A stretch of 64,000 nt of DNA from Microvelia longipes. Taxonomy: Eukaryota > Arthropoda > Insecta > Hemiptera > Veliidae. Below the pieces are notes generated by a model, which saw only the letters and a list, made by a program, of their open reading frames with translations, searched no databases and was not told where the DNA came from. Of this stretch, positions 12,986-26,283 are shown piece by piece. How positions within the stretch are numbered: the stretch's first letter is position 1; each line of letters begins with the position of its first letter. The stretch spans positions 24,724,861 through 24,788,860 of the forward strand of contig JACMZG010000008.1 of NCBI GenBank assembly GCA_018340805.1. Direction: 5' to 3'. Position numbers and translations under genes: made by a program.

Positions 12986-15900
12986 TTAGTACATACTTTT
13001 GAATAAATTTGCCCTGTTGCTTCTATTTATTACTGATGTGTGGTAGTTACATTTTTGTTCTTTTCTTCCTGTCCAGTAATTTTGACCTAAACTCAATTCT
13101 TGTCGCTCTATCGTTGTTATAAATGGTTTTACAGGTCCATTCAGAAACGAATCACATGGCTTTTTCTGCATACAACACTCATGGGGTCTTTCCTTTATAA
13201 GTTCTGTATTTCTTAGACATTCAGAAAAAGCTGGACATATATACTGGGGGTTCTTTGAGAATGGAAATTTTGGTTTGGGACCTTTATCACAATCCATCGT
13301 TTGAGATCTTGGGTGAGGTGGATCGCAACCACATAATGTAATTTTTGGACAGCAGGGCCATTTAAAACCTTCTGGTTTTGGACATTTAGGTAATTTTACC
13401 TCTGGCTCACATATTAAACTTTTTGGAGGCATGATACGCGGACATGTCTTGTTATTACATGCCGCACAAGTTGAAAACATGTGAGAGAGTTGGACTTGAC
13501 TTGTTAAAGATGACTTGGAGAACATATGAGAGAGTACATGTGGAGTTTTGTTGAAAATTTGGAGAAATTCGTGGTTTTTCGAATGAAACCTTGAAGGTCT
13601 ATTCGTATTAGCTATCTCTACTCCCTCTTCATTACTGTTAACTGTAAGTTCTTTAAATTTAGTTTCTCCAAGCGTTCCCGCGTTAATAGCTACTTCTTTT
13701 AGGTAATGATTTACTTCTGGTCTTAATGCATCCTGAAACCAATGTTATAGAGATTTAAAATGTATGTTTAGCTTTATTTGGTCTTAAGAATCCTGTTAAA
13801 ATAATTATTCAGTGTTATTTAAACGTTTAGAGGTAGAATTTACCGTGTTTCTATGGCTGTTTGTATTATAAGAATAACAAATACTTATATTTGACTTCTG
13901 TTAAACTTTATTTTGAACGTTTATTAATGGGTTGGTGGTTAGACCTAATTATTTTTCTAGAGCGATTTAATTTCGAATAGTTTTTCAAATTAACACGAAA
14001 TTTTGCACTTAACGTAAGCTTATAGACACTCCCGAACATTTTGTTTGTAACAATTATATGTCTTTATTCAACTACTTTATGACGTTATCAATATTTAAAA
14101 AATTCCACTATACTTAGTAGAGTGGAGAAAATAATGTTCGTCAAGTCTGGTAGTATTTTTTTTGGGTCCCTGAAGATATTAAGATTACTTAATTAGACCA
14201 ATCGTCTAGCTGGAGAATCCGAAACGTTTCTATATTTGTATTGAAAAAATTAAGGTCCTAATTTAAACTAAGAGGCCCTAAAGAGATACGACCAACACTC
14301 GGGCAAGTTGAGTGGCTGATTGACACGTAGCTACCTGATGGTCTGCAATGTAGAGTCACGCATTTGAAAATAAGGTTATTACGTGCGCGTGGCTTGGCCA
14401 CAGGACTACATAATTCTAATGAATATCCGCTTTTAAAACGGGCTTGCGAGGCGAGAGCCCTAGACATTAGAAATAACTTTACCAGCCAACCTATAAAGTT
14501 CATTAATAACATGGCGAGATGCATTAGAACAATAAATATGACAAAACCGACTTTTAATTAGTGCGTACAATTTTGTTCGGGCCTGATTTTTAATATAAGA
14601 CCATTATTTTTTAAAACCTTGCGCATTCCTTTAAAAATTTAGATATCACTGTTAGTAAAAGCTATATAGTTTGGTAATATGCGAGAACTGAATATATCTG
14701 CTAATATTAGCAGTATGTAATAAAATCTTACAAAATAGATAATTTGTTATGAGAAATTCGCTAATTTACTTAGCTTTAAAATCTTTTAACTGTAACATCG
14801 AGTACTAACGTGGTTAAAATCTGAACATTGTCTAATTTTATCTTCATTATGTGCTAACAATTTATTTTTTATTTTGCTCGTGCTATCTCCTAATGCCCAT
14901 ATCATCCTTTGGGCATTCTGTAACTTCTTCGCCACTTCTCCATTGTTAAGTCTCCTAAAATAATGACAAAAAAGCTTAAGATTTACCTTTAGTGATTTTT
15001 ATATCTATTGAACATACTATGTGGCCCGAATATTCTTATTTATATTCGTACATAAGGGATTACTATCAAGAAAAATATCGGTACGAGACTATGGTACTTT
15101 TAATAGTTAGACTGTCTACTCAATGGTGGAAAAATTTGGATTCCGATCGACGGATTACGAGGTAATGTAAACTTACCTGCCATCATTAGCGTTCTGAGAC
15201 GGCATCATGACAACGGCAAACCATTTTATTAAGTTAAAAAAAATAGAGGGGAAATAATTTTGTTATTATAATAAACATGGCTGTCATCACCAAAAGCTTC
15301 TTCAATGGACATAAATTTAAATTTTAAAATTTAATCAGTCTTTTTGGAAAGCTACTGGGGTTAATTCATGAGTAGTCGCACTGGTTCTCTGCAGCGCTGC
15401 TTTCTAGTAGCTTGCGTTAGCCGAATCCAATATTTCCCGATTTAAGTTAACCAAATAACTAAAAAGGGGGGTATAAAGGGTCAACTAAACTAAATAAGTG
15501 GCTTGAAGGTTAATCTAAAGCTGAACTTCCCTCTCAATGCGCATGACCTTTAAACTAATAAAATAACCTAATGTCGAGGACACGAGGGGTTAATTTAAAT
15601 GGGAAAAAGTTTTAAATCAACTATCGGATCTTAATCTTCGATTATCTGCTAGATTCTTATTTAGCGTTGCGAAGGACCGGTGTGGAGAACTCATGAATTA
15701 TCCCCGGTTGCTTTCCAAAACTGACCGATTATAGCCACGGCAATTATTATTTATGACAGTTACATGGCTACTTATTGTAATAATAAAATTATTTTTCTCT
15801 TTGTTTCTTCTTATTTTAATCTAACAAACATGTTTCGCCGTTTTTATGTTCTGTATTGTGAAAATTCAGAAACTAATTAAACCAGTTCTTTATTTAAATA

Positions 15901-16787
15901 AAGGAATTTAAAAAAAAAAAAAAAAAAATTATAAAAATAAGTTTTTTAAACTTCCGCAGAACGCAACTGATAAAAGGTAAGTTCATTTCATCTGATTAAT
16001 TTAATTGATTTAATCACATGTGCACAGCATCTTAACGATGTAATGTAAAAAAGTTTTTTGAATTGACTGTTTGAAATTGTATTAAATGCCAAAAATCTAT
16101 AGATTATTTTTATTATAAACGTGTAGATTATTTAGCCAATTTTGCTCAATATTACCTGATTAAATCGATAAATTAATAGAATGAAATGTTACTTTACATG
16201 TGGAAGTTTATAGACGACAAAGCCAGCGCGAAGCGCTTCGGCTTGTTATCATTCCAACTTATCTTATAAAATATGAAAAGTTTATTTCAAACTAAATGTG
16301 AGCAACTTGCAGGAAATTAAGCCACGCCCACTCAGTTGAAAGGTAGGTCCAACGCCGCTCTAGCGTCGTCCGGGATCCAAATTATCCCCTCAACAAATCG
16401 ACAGTATTACTGATGTCTGTAGTTTCTGGTCCAGGGTATTACAACTTGGGTCTCACTAGGCTTGACCTTAAAATAAAGCAGTTAGCCAAAGATATGGATA
16501 GTATGGCTTCAGACTGACTTCGATCGTCCTTATAATGTAATTGTTTAATTTCTAAAGTGGTATTTCTATACCAAGGAAAGGTCGACTGCAAAATTACTTA
16601 ATCCTCTCTAGCTATCACTTTTCATTCCTCGTTCATCGGACCTTAATATTATTTTAGGTTGTTTCGTCTAATTCAATGCGGTTTATTTATTTATTCAAAA
16701 CAAATATGCCTTGTACCTCAAACTGTTGGTCTTTAGAACTTCACTGTAAAGTCTAATTGCTGAATTAGCTTGATATACCTTGCTCAT
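12986..16787 (-). CDS. Cys-rich protein, tandem copy 1 (shortest)
   Basis: Function not recognised with certainty. Exons (minus strand): 16717-16787 (ATG, 23 codons plus 2 nt), 14810-14954 (1 nt plus 48 codons) and 12986-13732 (phase 0, to the stop). All junctions keep frame and give a 320-residue protein. The N terminus reads MSKVYQANSAIRLY. The last exon has the family core: CNNKTCPR, then LPKCPKPEG, KWPCCPKITLCGC, DPPHPR, and FSEC. Compared with copies 2 and 3 it lacks the 65-codon exon, and compared with copy 3 also the 39-codon exon; both are phase 0-0, so their loss preserves frame. The donor of the second exon is the weak GTTAGT, shared with copy 2. It ends ...LFKSMY, without the C-terminal Cys domain of copy 3. 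From memory it resembles fast-evolving insect testis proteins (possibly DUF1431); this is tentative. Confidence 0.62.
15251..15797. mobile_element. Foldback/MITE-like element in copy-1 intron
   Basis: The ends are long imperfect inverted repeats: ATAATTTTGTTATTATAATAA at the left pairs with TTGTAATAATAAAATTATTTT at the right, and inner blocks TTGGAAAGCTACTGGGG and CCCCGGTTGCTTTCCAA also pair, followed by a shared AATTCATGAGT. The element is about 545 bp, non-coding, and lies in the first intron of Cys-rich copy 1. Exact ends are uncertain by several bases. Confidence 0.55.
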
Positions 16788-17010
16788 GACTTGATTTAAA
16801 TTTCTTGTTTCTTGATCTCTTGGAAGTCACTTGAAAATATGTGTACTGTACTTGTTTTTAATTAAGATGTCAACTGATAATGTCAAATTTTACATAAATA
16901 ATAATTAAATTTCTTGAACATTATGTTTTTTATTTGAATTCTTATCAATTAAGACAAGGGATGTTTTTCAACTCGGCCTCTTCGTGGCCCCTGAAACATA
17001 GCTTTTGAAT
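16788..17010 (-). promoter_or_regulatory. Probable promoter region of Cys-rich copy 1
   Basis: The sequence upstream of the first exon of copy 1 is recognisably the same as that upstream of copy 2 (26284-26525), with shared words such as TTCTTGTTTCTT, GTCACTT, AATGTCAA and TTTACATAAAT. Sharing across an old duplication fits a promoter plus first exon carried along together. No TATA box was assigned. Confidence 0.4.
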
Positions 17011-18309
17011 GGGGCCTTCGTTAGTAATTCACAGCTAGCTTACAGCCATGGCGGATCATTTGCCTAGGGTGAGCTGTGTTTTAAGATTGCACCGCTGTAT
17101 ACGTTTTAGGATGCTGAACAATGGAAAACGATTAGTAGCTATCAATAAAAGCTAAACGTTATGAATAATATGGCTGAATATTATGGCCTGCTAAATAATA
17201 AGGCTGAATAATATGGCTATGGCTGGCCTGCTTCAGCTATTTCTTTGTCCGTAGCAGCGCCGTTTCATATTTGTTTTACACAAATTCATTCAATACATTT
17301 TAAACACAGCTGATCGGCCAGTTTCTTAAGTCTCCAGAGAGCCATTTTTCCTTTGGTACATTTTTTGTTAATGGAAAATAAAACAGAAATTACGGTACTC
17401 TGTGCCGTTTTGGAATGTCCCAATACAGCTCGAAAAGCTACTATGTGCTAGTTTCCAGATATTCAAGTAAAGGTTTGTAAAAAGGGTTTTACAATGTGTA
17501 AGAGCTTGTGTTTCCATTTTTCGCCGCTATTTTGGGGGCCAGTGCTAGTAAAGTGTCAAAGGTAGATGAAGAGGGAAGGCGACAATCTTGCCGTACAGGG
17601 TTATGTTATCAGTGGATTACACCGTGGTGTCTTATTGGGTTACGTAATCTTGTTTGTTGTTCGACAGCGGATTTTTAATTGAAAATGACGGTTATGAACA
17701 TCTGCTCAAGGAGAGGGAGTCTAGGAGATCAATTATGCTTGGGCTCCTAATTTAAAAAAAATAGTTTATTTAGTGGCCCCTCAGGCTAGGGGGTTGATTG
17801 TGGTCCTGAAGTCATTGTCACACGTCGAGTGAGACCTGAATGTTAAAAGTTTGCTAATAATATAAACTATACAAAACGAGGACCACTGAGACTTCTTCTT
17901 AGCGGGCCGAAGGTACACTGCAAAGTGGCCGAGGTATGAAGCGGCTAGATTACTTTCTAAACTCCATGTTTAATCAATAAGATATTACTAAAATTTCTTT
18001 TAACATTGGTAATTTGAGATCCACTGTTTTGGTAACTTACAAAGAATTTAACTGCGTGGCCATCTATGTTTAAGGATTTCATTGCACTTATTAATATTAT
18101 ATAATTATCGTGTCAAATGCTTTCTTCACATCGAGGTAGAAGATTGTTTACATAGATTTTTTTTCTATTGTCTAAGGAAATAGAAAAAACAGGGTTTGTG
18201 CATTGCATGCTCTGTAGTTAATTCACAATGATCATTTGGTTTTTGAACAAGAGATTATTTTCTAAGTATCCATCAAGCCTATCTTTTACATCTTTCTAGA
18301 ATTTTTGCC
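17011..18309. other. Gene-free stretch between Cys-rich copies
   Basis: No gene was recognised. Notable only for a short run of GGCTGAATAATATGG-like repeats at about 17163-17235 and for a somewhat higher GC content at 17.4-17.9 kb, which may be an old degraded mobile element. Confidence 0.4.
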
Positions 18310-18560
18310 ATTGGGTAGAAAGGCAATAAGTCAAAATCGGAATTTCACCTGAATTATCTGTTTCAGGTGTTTTTAGGACCTCCTATTACTATCGTTGCTC
18401 CCTGCGTATAAGAGTTGAAACTTAGTACGACAATCAATCTTTGGGTCTAATTAGGTTTATTTACTATCTGAGGACGAGCGGAGCGAGTCTGATTGCATGT
18501 TACAGTATGAATTATATTATGTTCAAATTCTGAGTACAAGAGACTTGGAAGTTGTGATGA
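18310..18560 (+). repeat. Dispersed repeat copy, fragment
   Basis: Blocks CACCTGAATTATCTGTTTCAG and CTGAGGACGAGCGGAGCGAG are shared with the other dispersed copies; the 5S-like block is missing here. It stands at the edge of the segmental duplication. Confidence 0.5.
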
Positions 18561-18675
18561 GGAAAAGTTCAGAGGGACTCTGTACTCGATTTTTTATAAA
18601 TTTATTTTAAAAAATTAAAGACCAGTTGAAGTTACTAAATGTTTGTATAGTTTATTACAATAGGAGTATATAATT

Positions 18676-18960
18676 TAACCGTTACTTTCGGGCGATTATT
18701 CAGATTTTAAATATAGAATTAAATATAGAAGACTTGGATTTTATCCGATTTAAGTCATCAACTTTAGACCTAATTTTTTGTATTCATTTAGTTATATATT
18801 ATGTCTTCATAATTTGTAATTTTCTTGGTTAAATATTTTTGACTCATATTTATATTTCAAATATTGGCTTTTCTCTGAGATGCAATTGACTTTTATAGAC
18901 ATTTTATCTTCTATAATTTGCTATTTCTTGTACTGTATCATTTCTTCATTTTTAAACCTT
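18676..18960 (-). pseudogene. Decayed C-terminal exon of Cys-rich copy 2
   Basis: The 3' end (TAACCGTTACTTTCGGGCGA) and the following CATCAACTTTAGA..CTAATTT match the end of the orphan exon at 11760, as does the 3' flank AAAGACCAGTTGAAGTTAC. Inside, the frame is interrupted by an insertion of about 60 bp and by substitutions, and the cysteine codons are lost. It is the duplicated counterpart of 11760-12268. Confidence 0.65.
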
Positions 18961-18994
18961 GTAAATCAAATCCCTTGACCTACAAGCGATTTGA

Positions 18995-21900
18995 TTAGTA
19001 CGTACTTTTGAATAAATTGGTCCTGTTGCTTCTATTTATTAATGACGTGTGGTAGTTACATTTTTGTTCTTTTCTTCCTGTCCAGTAATTTTGACCTAAA
19101 CTCAATTCTTGTCGTTCTGTCGCTGTTATAAATGGTTTTACAGGTCCAACGAAAGAATCACATGGCTTTTTCTGCATACAACACTCATGGGGTCTTTCCT
19201 TAATAAGTTCTGTATTTCTTTGACATTCAGAAAAAGCTGGGCACATATACTGGGGGTTCTTTGAGAATGGAAATTTTGGTTTGGGACCTTTATCACAATC
19301 CATCGTCTGAGATCTTGGGTGAGGTGGATCGCAACCGCATAATGTAATTTTTGGACAGCAGGGCCATTTATAGCCTTCTGGTTTTGGGCATTTAGGTAAT
19401 TTTACCTCTGGCTCACATGTTAAACTTTTTGGAGGCATGATACGTGGACATGTCTTGTTATTACATGCCGCACAAGTTGAAAACATGTGAGAGAGTTGGA
19501 CTTGACTTGTTAAAGATGACTTGGCGAACATATGAAAGAGTAAATGTGGAGTTCTGTTAAAAATTTGGAGAAATTCGTGGTTTTTCGAATGAAACATTGA
19601 AGGTATATTCATATTAGCTATTTCTACACCCCCTTCATTACTGCTATTTCTATTTTCTTCAAATATAGTCTCTTCAAGCGTTTCCAAACTTGTCGGGTTC
19701 ATCGATTGTCCTGTTTGGCTAGAGTTGACTTCTTGTCTTGGCTTGTTTGCATAATTTGATCTGTTATATTGTTTGTATCCGCCGTTATTACTCTTGGTTA
19801 CTTGATTTATTCTTGATATTTTAAACATTCCCTGGTCAAAATAAAAACAAATGATGTAATAGTTACTTTTCGGTCTTAAAAAGCTTATCTTTTTATTATT
19901 TAGTGAAAAAAAATAAAAATTAAATTAAATTAAATTAAACATGTTAGTAATAGAACGTAACAGTGTGTATATCTGCTTATATTGTAAAAGTAACAAAACT
20001 TTTATAAAAAATTTATTGTAAGGGGTTGCCCCTGGGATGACGACACCGCGATGTGTTTTTATTGTCCAATCTCTATGTTATATGGGAAATATCATGGAAC
20101 TACGATGCCTTAACTTGTGATAGTTTCGACTCTTATGTATCATGGACACTTTTCGTTGTCTCAATACTCCGTTTGTCTTGGCCCTTGATAATTAGTTTCC
20201 GTTTGTCTCAATCATTTTAATTAGACCCTGTCGATCTTACGTAGTGTCAAAACATTTGTGTGTCAAGAAAACGTGGAAACTTGCTAAAGAGTTGCCGCTA
20301 TAACATCGACACCCCGTCCCTTCTTGTCTGTCGATGCAACGTTAAGTCGTGACTTAACGTCGATGCATAGTAAAACTATGATATTGTTAATATAGCAGAG
20401 TTCGGAGAGTCAAAATATTGCCATAAGACACCCATTTTCTCGTTTATACGTACGATTGACACCTATGATTGTGTCGAGACATCGTAGTCAGTACCACATA
20501 AGGACCCAAGATATTTATTATTTAATATTCTTATTTTGATAAGGTTCTACATTGTGTTGCCGCATCAATGTCCCCACAATGGTCCAGTTAAGATTGACTC
20601 ATGATTCTGTTAAAAGAGTCGACAAATGGGTATCAAGAGAACGAAAAGTGTCGATGTTGCATAGTGACGTGCGACATCCGTGCGTCACGATTGTAAGAAC
20701 TATAAATGGGGCTAGTTGGTATAGTTAAACAAGTATTTAGGTTAACTTGCTAATGCGGTTCTATGATGAGCAATGGCCATTTTAGCAACAGTATTTCTGC
20801 TTTGATATTTGGCAGTCATCTTAGTGATGATCTTAGTGACTAAACAAATTGCAATAACTATTTACCAATTCAACTGGTTTTAGTGTCTTGTTTTTTCGAG
20901 TTTCCTTGTTTAGTTTTCCTATCACAAATGGTTTGTCAACTTGATTCAGTAATTCCTAAAAACATATTTTTTTTTAAGAACCAACAAAACAACGAAGAGA
21001 ACCTGTTAAACATTTGTTTAAATAACATACGCCTAGTTCAGCGCTACTTTGAAACATTTTTTTTTTAAATTAAATAGTAAAAATTTGGTTCTGTTAAATG
21101 TTAATATTTTAAAGAGTTCTAATGAACTATAATCAGAAATTTTTTATATTAAAATTACTATATGGGATAGTGGTGATTGTTTCTTGTAATTTCTTTGGTG
21201 AGAGTAAAACTCTCTTGTAACAGTTATATATTGTATATATCTGTATATAGATCATTTAGTATATTCCGATTGAGACGAACGGGATTTGATTAAGAGTGCC
21301 GAAAACCTTTAAATATTAAACGCCCTTTCAAAATTAATCAGCTTCCAACCTCTTGCGTATCAGGTGGGTCTTCCCAAACCTTTGGATCTACCAAAAGTGG
21401 CGTACAATAACGGCAATCAAAGCAGACCAAAGTGGGGTCACTTTGAAAGTTTGCTAAAACATAAACAACTATTAATAAAAGCTGTCTAAATGTTTACAGG
21501 TATAACTTTACAAACGGACATTGTTGTTGTTCCATAATACTTTGCTAAATACATGGCAAAGTATTATGGAACAACAACAATGTCCGTTTGTAAAGTTATA
21601 CCTGTAAACATTTAGACAGCTTTTATTAGTAGTTGTTTATGTTTTAGCAAATTTTCAACGGACAACTGAGCCTATGAGGTTAGGATTATGGAGAGGGAAG
21701 GTGAAGGCGGGTTTTTATAGGGAGATTCACTCATCAAGAATGCATTTGTGTTGTTGAAGTACATATATATTACATTTCTATGGTACACGATAACTTTCGA
21801 AACCTTGATTCTGAATGAAACATGGTACAAAAAGCGATCGTATTATTGTCCCGAATTCTATTGTTTATGAAATTTGTATGAAGCCATTAATTGAGCCACT

Positions 21901-24900
21901 GTTATGATCTAAAATTTTAAAAATTCACAAAGAAGCGAAAAGCAATTTTATTGGACTTAGCACATACACGAAGTTAAAATGATTATCAGCAGTAGTTCTG
22001 ATTTTATCGTTTGACTTATTATGTAAAAATATTACGTTTCTCGACTAATTCATTTGGAAATTCGCGTATATCGTGACAGTATACTATTTACAAAACTACT
22101 AATAAGACGAACTGCTACTGGAACAACCTTTGGTTGAGAAGTGGCCAAGGTTGGCGAGAAGGCTTGCAAGGTAGGCGAGAAGGCTGCCTAGCGGAATTTA
22201 CAATATTATAAGAACTTTTCTTACTTCAGTTTCTTCGACTCTATCAACATAGTAATTCTTAATTGAATCCTTTAGTTTCCTAAACTTAGTTTTTAATTTC
22301 TTAGCAGGTATTTTAGGTTCTTCAGATACTTTGTACATTGTCCACATGCTGATATTTGGATCTCTATTTATCATTTCTTTTGGTTCCTCTTGAAATGTTA
22401 AATCATCTGGTCTTGCAACCTAAAGTAGCACGAACATGTTTTCTATATACGTTTAAATATATGTTTCTTCAAAGATCATAAGGGAGCTCTAAACTGTGTT
22501 TAACTCCCGCCAAGCTATTCACTTCATTAAGTGATTAAACAATTAATTAATAAGTAGTAATGATACTAATCAGGCTATGAATAAGAAACGATTGAAAACT
22601 CAAGAGTTTGAATGGAACAGGAGACGACTCGTACAGTCAAGTCTACCAGGGAAAACAGGTCATTGAAATAAATAAGAAAATCTTCTTTGATCTTAACCAG
22701 TTTATTCACTAAATAATTTTTGTGGTAAATATACAAGCACTAGCAAAAACAGCACATGTAATTAAACCGTTTGAATACGTGTGCTGTTTAAAAAAAGTAA
22801 CTTGAAATGACCTTATAACAATGAAATATAAAAGCTCCCTGTAAGCCTCACTAAAATATCAAACACGATAATCTTTTAACTGTAAAATTGATAACTAACG
22901 TGTCTCAATAGATCTGTACATGGTCCGATTTTTTCTTCATTTTCTGCTAATAATTTATTTTTTGTTCTGCCTGAACTATCTGCTAATACCCCCATCATGC
23001 TCTGCGTATCCTGTAAATTCTTCGCCAGTACTCCATCGTAGTTTCCATTGTGGAGTGTCCTGAAATATTGAAAAAAATAAATCTTGCTCTTTTATATTGT
23101 AACGTGTCAAAAAGATATTCTTATTCATATTCGTACATAAAAGGTTTACTGTCCTCAAGAGGAAAGTCAGGAAGGAAAAGTCAGGAACAGGATACATTAA
23201 GATGGTATTATTTCGGTCTCTTAGCCCCTGAATTCAGAATAAAAAATTAACCTTATGTCTGGGGTGATACAACTTCTGTTTTAATAAATAAAAAAAACTC
23301 GGGTGCGGGGTACTTCGGGACTTTTCTTCATTACATCGGATTCTCTACGCTCACCCTCCCAGCTTAGGGCTCGCTTCGCTCGTCCTCAGAATATACAATT
23401 CGTTAAATTTATACTGTAACACGTCATACAATACACTGCAACATATGTTAGTCTTATACATGGCTAAATGCGTGCCAAATTTCAATCGGATACCATCATT
23501 TTTCCGTGTTTTATGATTTTTCGAATTTTTTGCTGAGTCATTATTGCGGGTTAATGACGTCAAAAAAAGTATTTTCTAAATACTGCAATTACAGCGATAA
23601 CTGATTTTTGTACAAAATTTCAACTCTCTTGCTCAAATACCCTGGGAGCTAGCTACGATAATAACAGACACACACACAGCCAGTCAACTTGGCGAAAACC
23701 ACTCAGGAGGCCTTAAAAACGCCTAAAACGGACAATTTCGGTGATCCCTATTTCGCATGTTTTTGCGAACACAATACTTTTCCTATATACCTACTGTATA
23801 AATGAGGAAAAGTAATAAAATGATTAGGGTTGTATGACTTATTGAATTATCATAATACATAATGCCTAACGTATTTCTGATGTCAGGCTGTAGAAGCTTT
23901 ACAAAGTTTTAGTACTTCAGTCTTGATAATGCTCTACCTTGTAGTTAATTAAGCTGAGGAAAGCATTCCATAGCATGTAGATAGCTATTTAAACAAGTAG
24001 TACAGGGTTATATGTTATTATGTTCATGAGTGCTTAATAAAATACCATAGGTCATTTTTGGCAGTCTAGCTTTTATTAATCTTATATATTCAACAAAATA
24101 ATAATATATTTCATTATTAAGTCCTAGTCTGATGTTTTGAATGTTGAAGTCCAGATCATTACTAAAAGAGTCTCCAGTTACTATAACTAGAGAGAGCCGT
24201 TAATATATTAATTTAAAAGTGAAGATTATTAATATGGTAACTGATATTCAAGATGCCTCTTAGAGAGGTACATTTGCGTCAAATTTTTACTTGATTAATC
24301 AAATTCATAATGACTTAGTAAAATAGTTAACATGGCAAAAAATAGTATCCCACCATAAACAATACTAGCCTTAGGTCTGACTTTTGTTTCAACTTGAAAA
24401 TTCTAGTATCAATTCTACAAGAGTTATTCGCGAAACAGACACACTCGACCTGATGATAACCACTCTGAACGCCTTAAAAATTATACAGAATGTCTTATGA
24501 TAAATGATGATTTATCATCATCACGCATGTACTGACAGACAACAACAAAAACAGATAATTCAGTTGAAATTCCGTTTTCGAATATTGAGGGCTAATACAT
24601 TACTTTTTCTATGTTTGTATAAAGAATTCTATAAGGCTTTGGTGTTCTATAAAGAATTCTAATTAGGAAAATTGGTTTCTTTTGCATAATTATGAAAGTT
24701 TTTTTTTCTTGGAGCCCCAAAAAGGCCACCCCACGGAATAGGCCCTTGTTTTGTTTTTTAACTGAAACAAGAATTTCATTCTAATTTCCTGGATGTAAAT
24801 TTTTGATGAACTAAGATTTTTTATCTAATAGATGTTAATCAGGAACGGAGTTCGAAAAAAGTTCTGACAGCCCAACCATGTAGCTGAATTAAATTCAGTA

Positions 24901-26283
24901 TCTGTTTTTATCAGGTGTTAAGTTAGCATGAATATTGAAAAAAGTGCTTCTAAAATGGTTATAAGAAAGGCAAATTGTCTCTATTCCTCGTTTATATTGG
25001 ATTAAATAGAAGATATTAAAATCGAATGACAAACGCCCCAATTGCTCATCATGCAATCATTCATTCTGAAAAAAATATTTATTATTACTGATAAATTCTT
25101 TAATACGTTTATCTGAGGATACAGCCGAGTTTGGATCCTCAATTATCCATAAACTATAATTTATGGAAATTTATTTTTAGCAAATCCTTCATTTACAAAT
25201 ATATTCTAAGGTATTATGTAGGCTTTAACTTTTGCATGTTTCATGCAACGGTTTTGTCTAAACATATTCCACGAAGGCGTGCTTCGATTGCTTTTTAACC
25301 CTTTAAGCGTTAAATATGTATGAAGTTAGTTTTTAGATGTTCTACATTTGGTAGGTTTGAGTTACTTGAAACTTTTTACATCGTGTCAACTTAAATAAAT
25401 ATTTGTTTTTATATTGAATTGTGGTACATAATGGTCTCAGTTAACTTTGGTTTAATCAATTATAAACATCTTAGGTAATTAACATTTAATTTTGTGAATT
25501 GAGGATTCGTGATTTCCGTACTACTACTAACTTCAGGTTATTTTTCAATGGTTGGTAAACCTAGGAAGGGCTGACTTCAATTTGCGTTAACACCCTTGGC
25601 TGTCCTCTTTTCATTTCTTATTCCTGGTACAATTGAATTTATCTTATCGAATTTATTGCCTTGATTTTTACGCTTACCTTTATATAAGTTCAAGTGCGTT
25701 TTTCAACTGAGATGACGGAATTATAAGTAAACAGAGATAAGAGATGTCAGTAATTCTTTTTCCACGAACACATTTTCTACAAATCTATTTAAATGAGTAG
25801 AAAATGTGTTTACCAATCCATGTTTACCGTTAAAGGGTATATAGATTCTGAAGAGTGTTTAGTTTCTATATTAAACAAGATCAAATAGCTTATCAATCAC
25901 GATAGGATCTTGGCAAATCTTTTAGTAATTATGTTACAACAACTCCCTTACTTGTTTAGTTGCTTGCTATCAAACAACGAAGGAATTCATTAGGTACAAT
26001 AGGGCATTAATTTATTAAATTTGTTTCAAAATAGATGAAAATTATAGAAGTGTATCTGCTCCATATAATTCGATAAACAGACCGTTGGGCCTTACAGCTG
26101 GTCTTAATCAGAGTACAGTGGTTAAGTAATACTAAAGTATATGACTGTCAAGGAGGTTTGCTTTCATATTAAGCAAATTGGCTGTCTCAAGGAAAATATA
26201 TCTGCCTCTTACCTTGAACTGTTGATCTTTAGAAAATCGAAGAAAATTCTAAATGCTGAATAAACTTGTTGTACCTTGCTCAT
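18995..26283 (-). CDS. Cys-rich protein, tandem copy 2
   Basis: Exons (minus strand): 26213-26283 (ATG, 23 codons plus 2 nt), 22900-23059 (1 nt plus 53 codons), 22225-22419 (65 codons) and 18995-19831 (to the stop). They join in frame into a 420-residue protein. Exon 1 begins MSKVQQVYSAFRIF and has the same length and phase as exon 1 of copy 1. Exon 3 contains DPNISMWTMYK and KKLKTKFRKLKDSIKNYY, clearly homologous to exon 56514-56708 of copy 3. The last exon has YKQYNRSNY, then CNNKTC, LPKCPKPEG, KWPCCPKITLCGC, DPPHPR and FSEC. The 39-codon exon of copy 3 was not found. The protein stops at LFKSTY, short of the second Cys domain. The middle is basic and probably helical. No transmembrane segment is evident. 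Function unknown. Confidence 0.72.
21445..21656. repeat. 212-bp near-perfect palindrome (101-bp arms)
   Basis: Arms 21445-21545 and 21556-21656 are reverse complements with only about two mismatches; the loop 21546-21555 is 10 bases. The inner stem pairs TTCCATAATACTTTGC with GCAAAGTATTATGGAA. It lies in the intron between the last two exons of Cys-rich copy 2. It contains no open frame or clear target duplication. Confidence 0.92.
23310..23830 (-). repeat. Dispersed repeat copy, inverted
   Basis: Inverted relative to the copy at 47.25 kb: CTCGCTTCGCTCGTCCTCAG at the left, CGTGTTTTATGATTTTTCGA, a GACGTCA word, GGGAGCTAGCTACGATAATA, CCACTCAGGAGG, CGCCTAAAACGGA and finally ACTTTTCCTATATACCTAC with ATAAATGAGGAAAAGT. 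It lies in the first intron of Cys-rich copy 2. Confidence 0.65.

Noticed and set aside
14258..14561. Overlapping open frames on both strands, about 88 and 65 residues
   Set aside because: Located in the intron of Cys-rich copy 1, no similarity recognised, absent from copy 2; probably an old repeat.
15177..15208. Alternative first exon of Cys-rich copy 1 (MMPSQNANDG, ends AG before GTAAGT)
   Set aside because: Phase and donor fit, but there is no counterpart in copy 2, whereas the 71-base MSKV exon is conserved in both copies. It could still be an alternative start.
16717..16787. LYR-motif mitochondrial protein start (AIRLYSEVLK)
   Set aside because: The Arg of LYR is missing and copy 2 reads RIFFDF at the same place; the following exons do not match LYRM proteins.
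20330..20375. Short palindrome ACGTTAAGTC..GACTTAACGT
   Set aside because: Only 10-bp arms and no repeat elsewhere in the window; expected by chance at this scale.
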